DNA from: an uncultured Oscillospiraceae bacterium
GTDB lineage: Bacteria; Bacillota; Clostridia; Oscillospirales; Oscillospiraceae
Direction of reading: 5' to 3'
Length of the DNA stretch: 64,000 bases
Assembly: GCA_902497145.1 (NCBI GenBank)
Contig: CABVDR010000005.1
Location: 1 to 64,000 of the forward strand
The notes beneath the pieces were generated by a model. It was not told the origin of the DNA. It saw nothing but the letters and a program-made list of their open reading frames with translations, and made no database searches. Position 1 is the first letter of the stretch; each line of letters opens with the position of its first letter. Below, piece after piece: positions 8,301 to 17,147 of the stretch. Position numbers and translations under genes: made by a program.

Positions 8301-11300
8301 GATCTCCTCCTTCTCCATCCCGTGGGACGACCTGAAGACGATCTATGATGGGACTACGAACAATCGCAAGGCCGTGGTCTTTATCTCTACCGAGTACGAT
8401 GGAAAGCTGCTGGGCGCGCGCCGCACGGAGGACACGCTGGAGTTTGAAGAAGGAATGTCTGGAGCCCCTTGGGTCATCATCACCCTGCTCCCGCCGCCCG
8501 CGTCCGTCACGCTGGAAAAGCCCGCGGACGGCCTGTACCAGACCGACGACGGCGGGAACGGCAAGAGCATCACCCTCAACTGGACGGCGAAGAACCTGGA
8601 TGCGGAAAACGGCGGCAAGTTTGAGCTGTACATCGCCGGCGGCGATACTCCCATCTCGGAGACCAGCCTGAGCGAGAACGGTGTGACCAAGACCGGGGAT
8701 GATACTTACTCCTACACCCTGAATGTCCCGGAGGTAGAACCGGACGCCGGCGACCCCAGCAGCTACCGGGACGCCTATACCATCACGGTCAAGGTCAAGA
8801 ACGCCGCCGACTCCGCCTGGGCCTATGACAGCTATGTGCTCTATGTCTACTCTGAGGACATTCTGGATATCCTGCTGGACCACGGGGAGACCGACACCAC
8901 GGGCGGCACATACAAAATGTCCAATGTGGAGAAGATCAAGGCCCTGTGGGACGACGGCGGCGAGGACGGTTCCGAGGCCATCGTGGCCCTCCAGCGGGAC
9001 ATCGCCCTGCGGAATGTGATCTCCATCAATTACGGCCAGTACGCCTGGGCCGAGCTGGCCGATCAGATCGCCTGGAGTTCCAAAAAGGCAGATGGCACCT
9101 CGGGAAGCGATATTGCCTCCGTCAACTACCAGCAGGGCACGCTGTATGAGAACATCGAGAATTTCTCCTACACCACCTACCGCCCCTCCACCGACTTCGT
9201 CCTCTCCGGCCTGGAGGACGGCTCCACCACCATCACCGCCGCCCACGGCAAGCTGCCGGAGATCTCGGACAGCCTGACGGTGGATGTGGAGACCCTGCGG
9301 GACAAGCTCTATCTGTTCCAGTGCTATCCCAAGGCGGTCACGACCCTCACCTACGAGGTCTACACCGACGAAAGCCGCACCCAGACCGAGCAGATGACCC
9401 TGAATACCAACGAAAAGGGCGAGGCGGCCATTTACGCAGAGTACGGCATCGCCGGGGACATCTGCTGCAATTCCGTGGCAGACGACGGAGACGACGAGGA
9501 TGTGGTCTTCCTGGGCGTCATCCGCAACCAGAGCCTGGTGTCCTCCGAGGCTGACTCCACCAAGCTGCAGCTCTACCCGGTGAACACCCTCCGGCTGCGC
9601 CGGGCGGCTCAGGCGGAGATCTATCTGAAGAACCCGGACGGCACCCCCTATGTGGGCCAGGTCACCTTCCGGGGCGGCGTGTACCGCCAGGGCGAGTACT
9701 GCACCGGTGCGGCTGAGTCTGTGGTGACCTTCGGCCTGCAGGGCGAGAAAGATCCGAACAACTGGAAGCCCGGAAATGAACCGCAAACGGTCAGCACCGA
9801 CGACGAGGGCCGTCTGCTGGTGAACATGGATCTTGAGAAGTTCAAGACCGAGGACATCACGAAGGACGTCCAGGCGGGCGAGGCGCTCTATTACCTGTTC
9901 CAGCTGGAGTACGGCGACGGTACCGGCGCGGAGTGCTACCCCATCTTCCTGCGGGTGAACGCCAGCCTGAACCTGGACGACGTGGCCGTCTCCGGCGACA
10001 GCATCGTGGTCTGGGAGAAGAACGAGAGCGGGGAGAAGCGGCCCTACATTGCCCAGCAGACCCTGAGTTACAGTCCCAAGAAATACGCCAGCGTGGCCGA
10101 CATCCGCAAAAATACCGGCAACGTCGGCCCCAGCGACACCTTCCCCACCGCCTATGTCACCACCTCCGTCATGTGGTGGGGCGACGATCACGCCAAGGAC
10201 GAGGGGCGGGCCAACACCGTGATGCTCCAGGACGCCACCGGCAAGACTCCGGCGTGCCAGACCAGCGAAACGACCACATATCCCTTCACGGATCTGGTCT
10301 TTACCGAGAACCGGATGACCATGGACGCGAATAGCATGGAGAAGTGGGGCGTCGGCCAGGGCGAGAGCCGCGGGATGCGGGCCGTCCTCAGCGAGGACGG
10401 GACCACCGCCAGCCGCACCATCAGCCTGCCCTTCAAGATGGTCAATATGATCGGCGTACCGGAGGCGGCGGACTCCAGCACCCTGACCGATGCCATGAAG
10501 GACATTGAGAACGGAATGGATGTGGACGCCGGCGAGGATGTCGGCGGTATGGGCGATGGCGATATTATGGTCGAGGGCGGCATGGATCTGCTGAGTGACG
10601 ACGCCAGCTATGACCCCGGGGAAGACAAGTTCGCGGTGCGGCTGTACGCCACCAGCGACCCCATGGTGTTCCGCGCCCTGTTCGGCGTGAACATGGGCGA
10701 TCTGGGTCCGGGCGTCTATCCCGAGTATGACGACCCGGAGAATATGACGTTCGTCCACGGAGACGCCTCTACCAGCGACAACGCCGAACTGAATGCCCTT
10801 CCCGGTCTCTCCGATCTCTACAGCATGGCCAAGGGCGACTATCTGAGCAACGCCAAGCAGGACGCCCAGATGGCCAAGGCCGGAAAAGGCTCCCTGGGGA
10901 CCAGCATGGCGCTGGGCGGCTACATGGAGGCGAATATCTCCTACAACAGCGCTACCAGCAAGTGGGAGTGCAAGCCCATCAGCGGCGGCTTCAATGTGGG
11001 CGCGGGCGTCGATTACACATGGATCTTCAACAGCTTCGTGGGCATTGTCCCCATCACCGCCAGCCTGACCCTGGGCGGCGCACTGGAGATCCGCATGGAT
11101 ATGCAGCAGGGCAACTATTATGAGGTGTCCTCCGGCATGGAGGCGCTGCAAAACGCCAACGATACGGCGGCATTCAACGCCGCCCTGGAGAAGGCCAGCT
11201 ATGACGCCGCCACAGGCAACGATTATCTGACCAACCTGCGGATCTACTTCTATATGCGGGCCTTCGCGGGCATCGGCTTCGACTACTCCGTCGTCGCGTT

Positions 11301-14300
11301 CAAGATCGGCGTGTTCGGCCAACTGAATCTGGATATGCAGTTCGAATGGCTCAACCGCAGCTATCTGGACGACGACAGTAAAAATATCAGCGCCGTGGGA
11401 CAGCTCAGCAGCCGGCAGGACGACGTTATATCGGGCTCCAACCTGTCCGTCAGCGGATCGACCGGCATTGAATTTGTATTCAAATTCCTGTTCATCAGCT
11501 ATGAGAAGATCTTCTGCTCCATCGGCTTTGAGTCGGTGTCCGATAATCCGGGGTGGAGGACCATCGAGGATATCTGGAAGTCCAACAAGACCATCAACGG
11601 AAGCGTTGTCACCCGCATGGCCATGCCCGACGGCCAGGTGATGTACGCCGTCGACCTGGGGGCGCAGCTGGAGAGCCGGGACTATGTGGACGCCGTCGAG
11701 CAGGAGTGGCTGGGCGGAATGCCCTCCATCGGGCTGTTCAGCCTGGACGAGGATCAGGACGCCACGCTGGCAGAGGCGCTCCAGACCGGCGCCTACTCCT
11801 ACGCGAACCCCGTGCTCACCGACGACGGCCAGGTCATGTTCTACCTCTCCGACCGGGGCGACGGTCAGTACGGCGACGCCACAGACCTGGCCAACACCCG
11901 GGTGGCTGTGTCCACAAAGAATGAAACCGGCCAATTCCAGAAAGGCACCCGTTTTGATGGTAATATGTCCCATACTATTGACGATGATATTTCCCAGCAG
12001 ATTGGCGAAGGCTACGGCGACAGCGGCGTGAAGGTGGCCGGCTCTGACGGCAATTACGCCGCCGTGTGGGTCCGGCAGACAGAGGACTTCACCGATTCCG
12101 TCATAGACCCCAACGCCCCTCTGGACGGCGATCTGCAGATGCTCCAGATGAACTCCACCGAGATCATCGTGGCCACCCCAGATTCCGATGCAACGAACGG
12201 ATGGTCGCTGACCCAGCTCACCGACAACAGCACCCCCGACCTGGCCCCCGTGGTGGCCGCCAGCGAGGAGCGCATCATCGTGGCCTGGCGCGAGGTCAAG
12301 TCCTCCTCCGCCGCCGATCTGACCAGCTTTGACCAGCAGGACGCCATCCGCTTTGCCGTCTGCGAGAAAAAGAACGGCACGTGGGAATGGCAGTGGGAAG
12401 AGGAGGATGTGCTGCTCATGACAAAAGGCGTCGTTGCCCAGACCCTGTACGACGGCACCGGCTCCAAGGCATCCGTCAAGGGCCTGGAGATGGCCATGCT
12501 GGAGGACGGCACCGCCGCCGTGGTCTATACCTTGGACACCGATTCCACCAACGACAGCACCACCGACTGGGAGACCGTCGTGGCTATTATCCCCGCCGCA
12601 GACGGCACATATGGTGCGGACGATGCCCAGAGCGAAGACCTGGTGCGCACCTTCCGCCTGACCACCGACGAAAATCTGGACGAGAATCCCCAGATCACCA
12701 CCGCGACGATCGACGGTGAGGAGCGGTTCGTGGTGGCCTGGCACACCGAGCGGGCCATCACCGACGCCGACGACGGCCAGACCGAGTCCGATATCCGCCT
12801 GGTCGTCATGGACGCCAACGGCAATCTCTATAGCAATATGCCCGAGTCCCTGAGCATCGCCACCGGCGGCACCGGCGACACCATCGACGCCAACTTCCGC
12901 TTTGCCAAGAACACCGGGGGCATCGACGACCTGGCCATTCTGTGGGGGGACTCTGTCAGCGCCGCGGCCGACGAGACCTCCTACGAGTCCCCTCAGGATG
13001 CGATTTCTTACACCTCCACCAATGTGGGCCACGATGTGCTCAAGGCGGTGAAGTTTGTGAAGAACGGCGATTCCTACACCCTGTCCGGCACCGTGGTGGT
13101 GGCGGAGATGCAGGAGGGCACCCTCATCGACCACTTCGACGCCTATGTCAGCGATACGAGCACGCATGAGATCAAGTCGGTCATTTTGGGCACCAACTAC
13201 ACGGAAACCACAACGCGCCAGGTGACCATCGCCGATCCCGACGGAAAAAATGAGCAGACCGCGACCATCACCGTGGCCAACCCCATCAGCGGGATGTATA
13301 CCGCCACGGAGAAGTTCACCAACCAGATTCAGGAGTCGGCAGTGATGCTGGCGTATCACGAGCTCTACACCAACAGCGATATCGATGTCCAGTTCACCAT
13401 CCGCAACACCGGCATGGACTCCATCTCCAAGCTGGAGATCGTTTCGGGTGACGCGCCCGTCTACACCAGCGGCGAAACACCCCTGAACCTGCTTCCCAAC
13501 CGGGACATCACCGTGACTGCCAAGTTCCCCACGGGGGAGGCCATTGAGAATGTGAACTACACCATCAAGGCCACCTTTACGGACGGCACAACCGCAGAAC
13601 TTCCCGGCACACTCTATCTGGACATCCCCGACGTGGGCATCTCCTATGTGACAACGGTCAAGCAGGCCGACGGCGAGCGCACCCTGCGCTATGCCCTGCA
13701 CAACCGCTTGTCCGCCAGCCTGGCAGACGAGAAGGATAATTGGCAGGTCAAGGTGGGCTTCTACGCCGACCAGAACTGCACGGTGCCGCTGAAGGATGGG
13801 GAGGGCAATGCTCTGGTCTCCACCATCACGGAGCAGACCGACCTGGCCCTGATCGACGCCGACGGTTACAGCGCGGAGGTCACGCTGCCTGTGGCAAGCT
13901 ATATGACGGGCGAAGACGACGTGCAGGAGGAGATCCCCAGCACGGGTATCCCCGTCTATGTCAAGGCGTGGATCGAGGCCCCTGTGGAGGACCCGGCCAT
14001 GCGGGCCAGGATCGGTGACCACGACAGCGTCAGCGAGTATTTCACCGCCAACAACACCACCTCTCTGACTCTGAGAAGCCTGGCCGAGGAGCGGGATGAG
14101 CCGGTCACCGTTACCTACGACATGAGCGTTGCCGACGGCAAGACCATTGTGAATACAAAGGTGCAGTACAATTACCTCGGCGGCACCACCAGCGGCAACC
14201 TGATCGTCACGCTGCTGGACGCCCAGGGCCAGCCCATCGCCAAGCAGCAGAGCTACACCAAGGATGGTGGTCTGCTGACGCTGAGTAAAGAGGGCACCGC

Positions 14301-15768
14301 AAACCAGACCTTCACGTTTGATAGCGACCTCAACGCCGCCGACGTCCGGGTGGAGTTCTCCGACCTGGTCTTGGAGAGCAGCAGCACAGCATTGCACCAT
14401 ATCACAGTCGGCGGCCACACCGCTGTCTTTGATCCGAACACAAACACCTATACGGTCAACGCCATTGGCCTGACCAGCGGTATCTTGGAGATTGCACCCA
14501 AGGACCCCCAGAACGCAACGATCAAGCTGGACGGTCAGGATTACGATGTGGAGGCCTCGCATACCACCCAGTTTGCCTCCGGTACTACCACATGGAACAT
14601 TGCAGTCTCCAACGGCGGCAACTCTGCAAGCTACACGCTGAAGCTGACCAACAATGCCGATTCTGTCCCTGTCACCGGCGTGAGCCTGGATCAAACCAGT
14701 CTGACCCTGGCGGAAGGCGGAACGAGCCAACTGACAGCCACCGTTCAGCCGCACGATGCCACGAATAAGAATGTTAGATGGACCTCCAGCAATGACTCGG
14801 TAGCCACAGTGGACGCCAACGGCAATGTCAATGCCGTCGGCGTGGGCACCGCGACCATCACCGTTACCACGGCGGACGGCGGCAAGACCGCCACCTGTAC
14901 GGTCACGGTCACCTCGTCTGGCGGCTCTGGAAGCGGCGGCAGTGGTTCCTCCAGCTACGCGGTGGAAACCGACGCGAACACCGACCACGGCACAGTCACA
15001 GTAAAACCCAGCCGTGCGGAAAAGGGTGACACGGTCACCATCACCGCCAAGCCCGACGAGGGCTATCAGGTGGGCAAGATCACCGTCACCGACAAGAACG
15101 GCGACCCGGTCAAGGTCACTGACAAGGGCAACGGCAAGTACACCTTCACCATGCCGGGCAGCAAGGTGAGCGTGGATGTGACCTTTGTGCCTGAAAAGCA
15201 GTGGACCAATCCCTTTGTAGACGTGCCGGGCGACGCCTGGTACTATGACGCGGTGAAGTATGTCAACGAGAACGGTCTCATGGCCGGCACCAGCGCCAAT
15301 ACCTTCGCGCCCGACCTGACCACCACCCGCGGTATGATCGTCACTATCCTGTACCGGCTGGCAGGCTCCCCCGACATCGAGGACGAAATCTGGGGCTATC
15401 CCTTTAAGGACGTGGATGCCAATGCCTACTACGCCACGGCGGTCTACTGGGCACGGATGAACGGCATCGTGGCCGGATACAGCGACGAGCTATTCGGGCC
15501 AAACGACACCATCACCCGCGAACAGATGGCGACCATTCTGTACCGCTACGCCCAGTACAAGGGCTACGATACCACGGCGAAGGCAGATCTGAGCAAATAC
15601 ACCGACGCCGCGCAGATCGGTTCCTACGCTGTGGATGCTATCCGCTGGGCCAATGCCGAGGGACTGGTCAGCGGTACCAGCGGCACAACACTGACACCCA
15701 AGGGCAGCGCGACCCGCAGCCAGGTGGCTGTGATCCTGATGCGGTTTTGCCAGAACATCGTGAAGTAA
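5365..15768 (+). CDS. Giant secreted surface protein with Big_2 and three C-terminal SLH domains
   Basis: ATG 5365 starts a 3,467-residue protein with a clear signal peptide: MRKRWKRW, a hydrophobic core, and cleavage after AAYA near residue 27. The long middle is mostly beta-rich and unassigned. Around residues 2,230-2,530 a strand motif of the type FVVAWHTE / IIVAWREV / AAVVYTLD recurs, suggesting a beta-propeller. A Big_2 immunoglobulin-like domain lies at about 3,100-3,185 (VTGVSLDQTSLTLAEGG ... TATITVTT). A Gly/Ser linker follows, then a repeat region (VTVKPSRAEKGDTVTITAK), and three SLH domains at about 3,280-3,460 (FVDVPGDAWYYDAVKYV, FKDVDANAYYATAVYWA, YTDAAQIGSYAVDAIRWA) that should tether it to secondary cell-wall polymer. 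It is likely an adhesin or surface sensor. An AT-rich stretch at 6,240-6,870 differs from the rest in codon use. Confidence 0.9.
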   Translation: MRKRWKRWLAGVMTAVMLIAALPTAAYAAVGDLLDMSSVQRTALLEALEDAYGEDAEAYLAILEQYGLVDEDGSFVTDEKIVMDGVEYTLDEIEATLNDPATDLSKVVEVDGTSLTLEELKTIVEIERYLAYLQATYFTEQELTDEQISSFYDLADAWANGNVQLLSANALDGVGPAGVDHDVRLEVTGDSSAEENSTYTVTVTPNKAQAKDITFTWRVLSGSAQAAGENVGTVTIPAGSADPVTLTVNVGDAAERTKGSSTFLVQFYDVENALFENGTTRHELTVTVAVQDDYYYYSAQSIIVSSDIDEYYANTEVAQSSYPNSEHYDPTLVNQIKSGNMIQRGTQSLSGVNALSDGEYIVEIAPQDTIEGPTVRRNDYTIYGNVSFWEYAQEKAVKQEIPLKVKFEFKLVERNTGNVIGAANILEAEGISLSQSGYIELSSLRQPITVRMTIDHSQNITYAYQAILESSGYYLELDDGANIAMYPYIGYMPSLCFYHAVQSAEVSFSAPAGTYYAGQYVPITADFGYPVKITRDMTITVNGQTLTPVETGTTSEKCTYLYPVDDTSGASLSITGTSFIGTEDDGIAIGANQLDLDLTEAADSPIQVGGGQAGGVTLESLDREQAFGEPQLSVTREENKTPVLTVTLPLKSKPYDDWVLNEVNSDTGELTALKVVTSQTGTEQYAFKVDNTQNPTTLTATIPLPNNTTTTELTGKVDFLLDGRVRMTQGREYTLEGSVPLTQDDYNRDLRTFTISYNDGTSISPSSSAYISGEEAAQIKDVIFDFVPGLKEGNFTWGDTSKVVIYNSIEEKPDNVTGEEYHFALVGSGTVLSGIKQNEDGTFSMMLNGGAVGHATITVYALNGDMEDAYLTSATIEVYNSGEAYAYLNIPESGLSVTARYGEAAKIYWNSNVCALNQAAGENGAFVPTTFTVQMCTTDAYGDEFKLPDAEDQDYITEFAKHFTVVKEYSVTTDEQNPLISSFSIPWDDLKTIYDGTTNNRKAVVFISTEYDGKLLGARRTEDTLEFEEGMSGAPWVIITLLPPPASVTLEKPADGLYQTDDGGNGKSITLNWTAKNLDAENGGKFELYIAGGDTPISETSLSENGVTKTGDDTYSYTLNVPEVEPDAGDPSSYRDAYTITVKVKNAADSAWAYDSYVLYVYSEDILDILLDHGETDTTGGTYKMSNVEKIKALWDDGGEDGSEAIVALQRDIALRNVISINYGQYAWAELADQIAWSSKKADGTSGSDIASVNYQQGTLYENIENFSYTTYRPSTDFVLSGLEDGSTTITAAHGKLPEISDSLTVDVETLRDKLYLFQCYPKAVTTLTYEVYTDESRTQTEQMTLNTNEKGEAAIYAEYGIAGDICCNSVADDGDDEDVVFLGVIRNQSLVSSEADSTKLQLYPVNTLRLRRAAQAEIYLKNPDGTPYVGQVTFRGGVYRQGEYCTGAAESVVTFGLQGEKDPNNWKPGNEPQTVSTDDEGRLLVNMDLEKFKTEDITKDVQAGEALYYLFQLEYGDGTGAECYPIFLRVNASLNLDDVAVSGDSIVVWEKNESGEKRPYIAQQTLSYSPKKYASVADIRKNTGNVGPSDTFPTAYVTTSVMWWGDDHAKDEGRANTVMLQDATGKTPACQTSETTTYPFTDLVFTENRMTMDANSMEKWGVGQGESRGMRAVLSEDGTTASRTISLPFKMVNMIGVPEAADSSTLTDAMKDIENGMDVDAGEDVGGMGDGDIMVEGGMDLLSDDASYDPGEDKFAVRLYATSDPMVFRALFGVNMGDLGPGVYPEYDDPENMTFVHGDASTSDNAELNALPGLSDLYSMAKGDYLSNAKQDAQMAKAGKGSLGTSMALGGYMEANISYNSATSKWECKPISGGFNVGAGVDYTWIFNSFVGIVPITASLTLGGALEIRMDMQQGNYYEVSSGMEALQNANDTAAFNAALEKASYDAATGNDYLTNLRIYFYMRAFAGIGFDYSVVAFKIGVFGQLNLDMQFEWLNRSYLDDDSKNISAVGQLSSRQDDVISGSNLSVSGSTGIEFVFKFLFISYEKIFCSIGFESVSDNPGWRTIEDIWKSNKTINGSVVTRMAMPDGQVMYAVDLGAQLESRDYVDAVEQEWLGGMPSIGLFSLDEDQDATLAEALQTGAYSYANPVLTDDGQVMFYLSDRGDGQYGDATDLANTRVAVSTKNETGQFQKGTRFDGNMSHTIDDDISQQIGEGYGDSGVKVAGSDGNYAAVWVRQTEDFTDSVIDPNAPLDGDLQMLQMNSTEIIVATPDSDATNGWSLTQLTDNSTPDLAPVVAASEERIIVAWREVKSSSAADLTSFDQQDAIRFAVCEKKNGTWEWQWEEEDVLLMTKGVVAQTLYDGTGSKASVKGLEMAMLEDGTAAVVYTLDTDSTNDSTTDWETVVAIIPAADGTYGADDAQSEDLVRTFRLTTDENLDENPQITTATIDGEERFVVAWHTERAITDADDGQTESDIRLVVMDANGNLYSNMPESLSIATGGTGDTIDANFRFAKNTGGIDDLAILWGDSVSAAADETSYESPQDAISYTSTNVGHDVLKAVKFVKNGDSYTLSGTVVVAEMQEGTLIDHFDAYVSDTSTHEIKSVILGTNYTETTTRQVTIADPDGKNEQTATITVANPISGMYTATEKFTNQIQESAVMLAYHELYTNSDIDVQFTIRNTGMDSISKLEIVSGDAPVYTSGETPLNLLPNRDITVTAKFPTGEAIENVNYTIKATFTDGTTAELPGTLYLDIPDVGISYVTTVKQADGERTLRYALHNRLSASLADEKDNWQVKVGFYADQNCTVPLKDGEGNALVSTITEQTDLALIDADGYSAEVTLPVASYMTGEDDVQEEIPSTGIPVYVKAWIEAPVEDPAMRARIGDHDSVSEYFTANNTTSLTLRSLAEERDEPVTVTYDMSVADGKTIVNTKVQYNYLGGTTSGNLIVTLLDAQGQPIAKQQSYTKDGGLLTLSKEGTANQTFTFDSDLNAADVRVEFSDLVLESSSTALHHITVGGHTAVFDPNTNTYTVNAIGLTSGILEIAPKDPQNATIKLDGQDYDVEASHTTQFASGTTTWNIAVSNGGNSASYTLKLTNNADSVPVTGVSLDQTSLTLAEGGTSQLTATVQPHDATNKNVRWTSSNDSVATVDANGNVNAVGVGTATITVTTADGGKTATCTVTVTSSGGSGSGGSGSSSYAVETDANTDHGTVTVKPSRAEKGDTVTITAKPDEGYQVGKITVTDKNGDPVKVTDKGNGKYTFTMPGSKVSVDVTFVPEKQWTNPFVDVPGDAWYYDAVKYVNENGLMAGTSANTFAPDLTTTRGMIVTILYRLAGSPDIEDEIWGYPFKDVDANAYYATAVYWARMNGIVAGYSDELFGPNDTITREQMATILYRYAQYKGYDTTAKADLSKYTDAAQIGSYAVDAIRWANAEGLVSGTSGTTLTPKGSATRSQVAVILMRFCQNIVK

Positions 15769-15784
15769 TCCAGCGAACCACAAA

Positions 15785-15822
15785 GGGGGGCGGAGGCAGC
15801 TGCCTCCGCCCCCCTCGTTTTT
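15785..15822 (+). terminator. Intrinsic terminator after the giant SLH gene
   Basis: Positions 15785-15814 form a perfect 30-base palindrome (GGGGGGCGGAGGCAG and its complement), followed by a T-rich tract (TCGTTTTT). It separates the SLH gene from the lipoprotein gene. Confidence 0.9.
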
Positions 15823-15842
15823 CAAGCGAGCGAGGTAATTTA

Positions 15843-16457
15843 ATGAAAAAGTGGTTGTTCTTGTTTGCCCTGATCCTCTGCGCGATACTGGCAGGCTGTC
15901 ATCAGCCTGCCGCAGCCCCAGACGGCGAGGCGTCTTCCACGCAGGACTCTTTCATAGAAGCCGAGACGCCGCCAGCGGAAGGACCCGACCTGCCGCCGGA
16001 CCTGGAAGTCGGGCAGGTGGCCATGGTATATATCGGGACGAAAGCCGATGGATTCACCGACTATCCGATCATCTACGATGGGGAGCTGACACCGGAAAAA
16101 CTGATCCAGGGGATCGCGGATCTGACCGGCTGGGATTTGACGCTGGCGGAACCAGTCACTTCCGGCAAGGATGGCATGAGTGTATGCCTGTCCGATGGAT
16201 CGGCCCTGTTCACCGGCCCGCCCGATCCGCAGCGAGAGGCATTTTTGGTGTACGATGCCGAGCAGCTGGCCGAAATGATCCTGGACAGTATTCAGAAAAC
16301 ATTGCAGGAAGGCTTCACGCTGGAAGGCGGCGATTCGAGTGAGCTGGATATTTGGTACTACATGGAGGGAGAACTGCCGTTGTCCCTTCCGGATTTGCAT
16401 ATATCCTTCCCCATTGACCAGCCGTACCAGTGGACGGAAGCGGTAAGGGAGAGATAG
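15843..16457 (+). CDS. Lipoprotein of unknown function
   Basis: ATG 15843 follows GAGGTAA with normal spacing. The 204-residue product begins MKKWLFLFALILCAILAGC, a lipoprotein signal with lipobox LAGC, so it should be cleaved before the cysteine by signal peptidase II and anchored on the outer face of the membrane. An acidic Pro/Ser-rich spacer follows (to ~50). The globular part contains TPEKLIQGIADLTGWDLTL and repeated amphipathic helices. I recognise no domain with certainty; the pattern resembles GerMN-type small lipoprotein domains (a GELTPEKLIQGIADLTG segment), but this is weak. It lies between the SLH gene and a decayed copy of an SLH gene end, so it may belong to the same surface module. 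Confidence 0.75.
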   Translation: MKKWLFLFALILCAILAGCHQPAAAPDGEASSTQDSFIEAETPPAEGPDLPPDLEVGQVAMVYIGTKADGFTDYPIIYDGELTPEKLIQGIADLTGWDLTLAEPVTSGKDGMSVCLSDGSALFTGPPDPQREAFLVYDAEQLAEMILDSIQKTLQEGFTLEGGDSSELDIWYYMEGELPLSLPDLHISFPIDQPYQWTEAVRER

Positions 16458-16466
16458 TTTTAACGT

Positions 16467-16722
16467 CCCATCGCGGCCAGATACAGCGCCGGGCCGTTCT
16501 GGCTGAGGGATACCGCCACCTGCAAGCGGCAGGCGGCCATCCTGTATTGCTGCGCCCAGCACAGATCATGCCGGCGCTGCGCCGTCCGGCTCCTGGGCCG
16601 CGGACGCCATCCGTTTGACTCATACCAGCCGCCAGGACCACCACACTGTCCGCAGGGGCAGGGCCGCTCGCAGCCGGGTGGCCGTGATCCTGACCCGGCT
16701 TTGCCAGAACGTTATGAAATAA
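16467..16722 (+). pseudogene. Decayed duplicate of an SLH-protein C-terminus
   Basis: Translated in patches, this stretch matches the last SLH repeats of the giant protein. ARYSAGPFWLRDTAT aligns with the GYSDELFGPNDTIT region, QAAILYCCAQ with QMATILYRYAQ, and the end RVAVILTRLCQNVMK with QVAVILMRFCQNIVK before a TAA at 16720. Compared with the intact copy (15466-15768) it is about 50 bases shorter and frameshifted. The similarity continues into the following terminator (16737-16772) and a ribosome-site/ATG-like word (GAGGTGGTTTTATG, ~16783-16796). A second SLH gene, or a tandem duplication of the end of the present one, therefore once stood here. Confidence 0.7.
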
Positions 16723-16736
16723 TTTACATCAGACAC

Positions 16737-16772
16737 AAAGAGGGGCGAAGGTGGAAGCCTCCGCCCCTCTTT
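16737..16772 (+). terminator. Intrinsic terminator after the SLH remnant
   Basis: AGAGGGGCG pairs with CGCCCCTCT around a short imperfect inner stem, followed by TTT. It is the diverged twin of the terminator at 15785-15822. Confidence 0.7.
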
Positions 16773-16868
16773 GCAGCTTTGAGGTGGTTTTATGTTAGGG
16801 CGCCCCTTTTGAGCCTCCCGGACTGCGTTTAGCGAGAGATAGATTCAACGCACCACCGCATGATTCAA

Positions 16869-16911
16869 AAGAGACGTGGACAGCCAAGCGGCTGTTCACG
16901 CCTCTTTTTTT
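16869..16911 (+). terminator. Intrinsic terminator before the HTH gene region
   Basis: A stem pairing GAGACGTGGACAGCC with GGCTGTTCACGCCTC (two mismatches) around AAGC is followed by seven T residues. No intact gene lies directly upstream, so it probably served a gene lost from this decayed stretch. Confidence 0.75.
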
Positions 16912-16915
16912 ATTC

Positions 16916-16971
16916 GACAGCTTTCCAGAGTATTCTCTATCAAAGTATAGGGGATACTGTGGAAAGCCGTC
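16916..16971. repeat. 56-base imperfect inverted repeat
   Basis: The arms GACAGCTTTCCAGAGTATTC and the complement of GGATACTGTGGAAAGCCGTC agree at 17 of 20 positions around a 16-base AT-rich centre. Words of the form TGTGGAAA recur here and again near 17020 (GTGGAAAAATTTTCC), somewhat like relaxed DnaA boxes. It could be an operator for the downstream HTH protein, a decayed element end or an origin-like site; the sequence does not decide. Confidence 0.4.
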
Positions 16972-17100
16972 AAGTAAATCCACCATTTTTTGTGTCGGAT
17001 ACCCTTATGGCGGAAAAGATGTGGAAAAATTTTCCGTTTCCAGTCCGCAGGTCGGGAAATGGCGATGGGAGCCGTATCTGGCAGAATACCCGTGACCTCC

Positions 17101-17134
17101 AATCTCAAACCATCGTTTCAAAATTTTTGAGATT
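17101..17134. promoter_or_regulatory. Inverted repeat in front of the HTH gene, possible autoregulatory operator
   Basis: AATCTCAAA (17101-17109) is exactly mirrored by TTTGAGATT (17126-17134). The right arm ends 13 bases before the ATG at 17148 and touches its ribosome-binding site. Small Cro/CI-type repressors often bind such repeats at their own promoter; this is inference from position. Confidence 0.5.
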
Positions 17135-17147
17135 GGAGCTCATAAGT

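Noticed and set aside
7858..14988. A minus-strand open frame of about 2,376 codons opposite the giant surface-protein gene
   Set aside because: It is a shadow created by strong third-position GC bias on the plus strand. It has no signal, no domain and an unnatural His/Val/Gly/Asp-rich composition.
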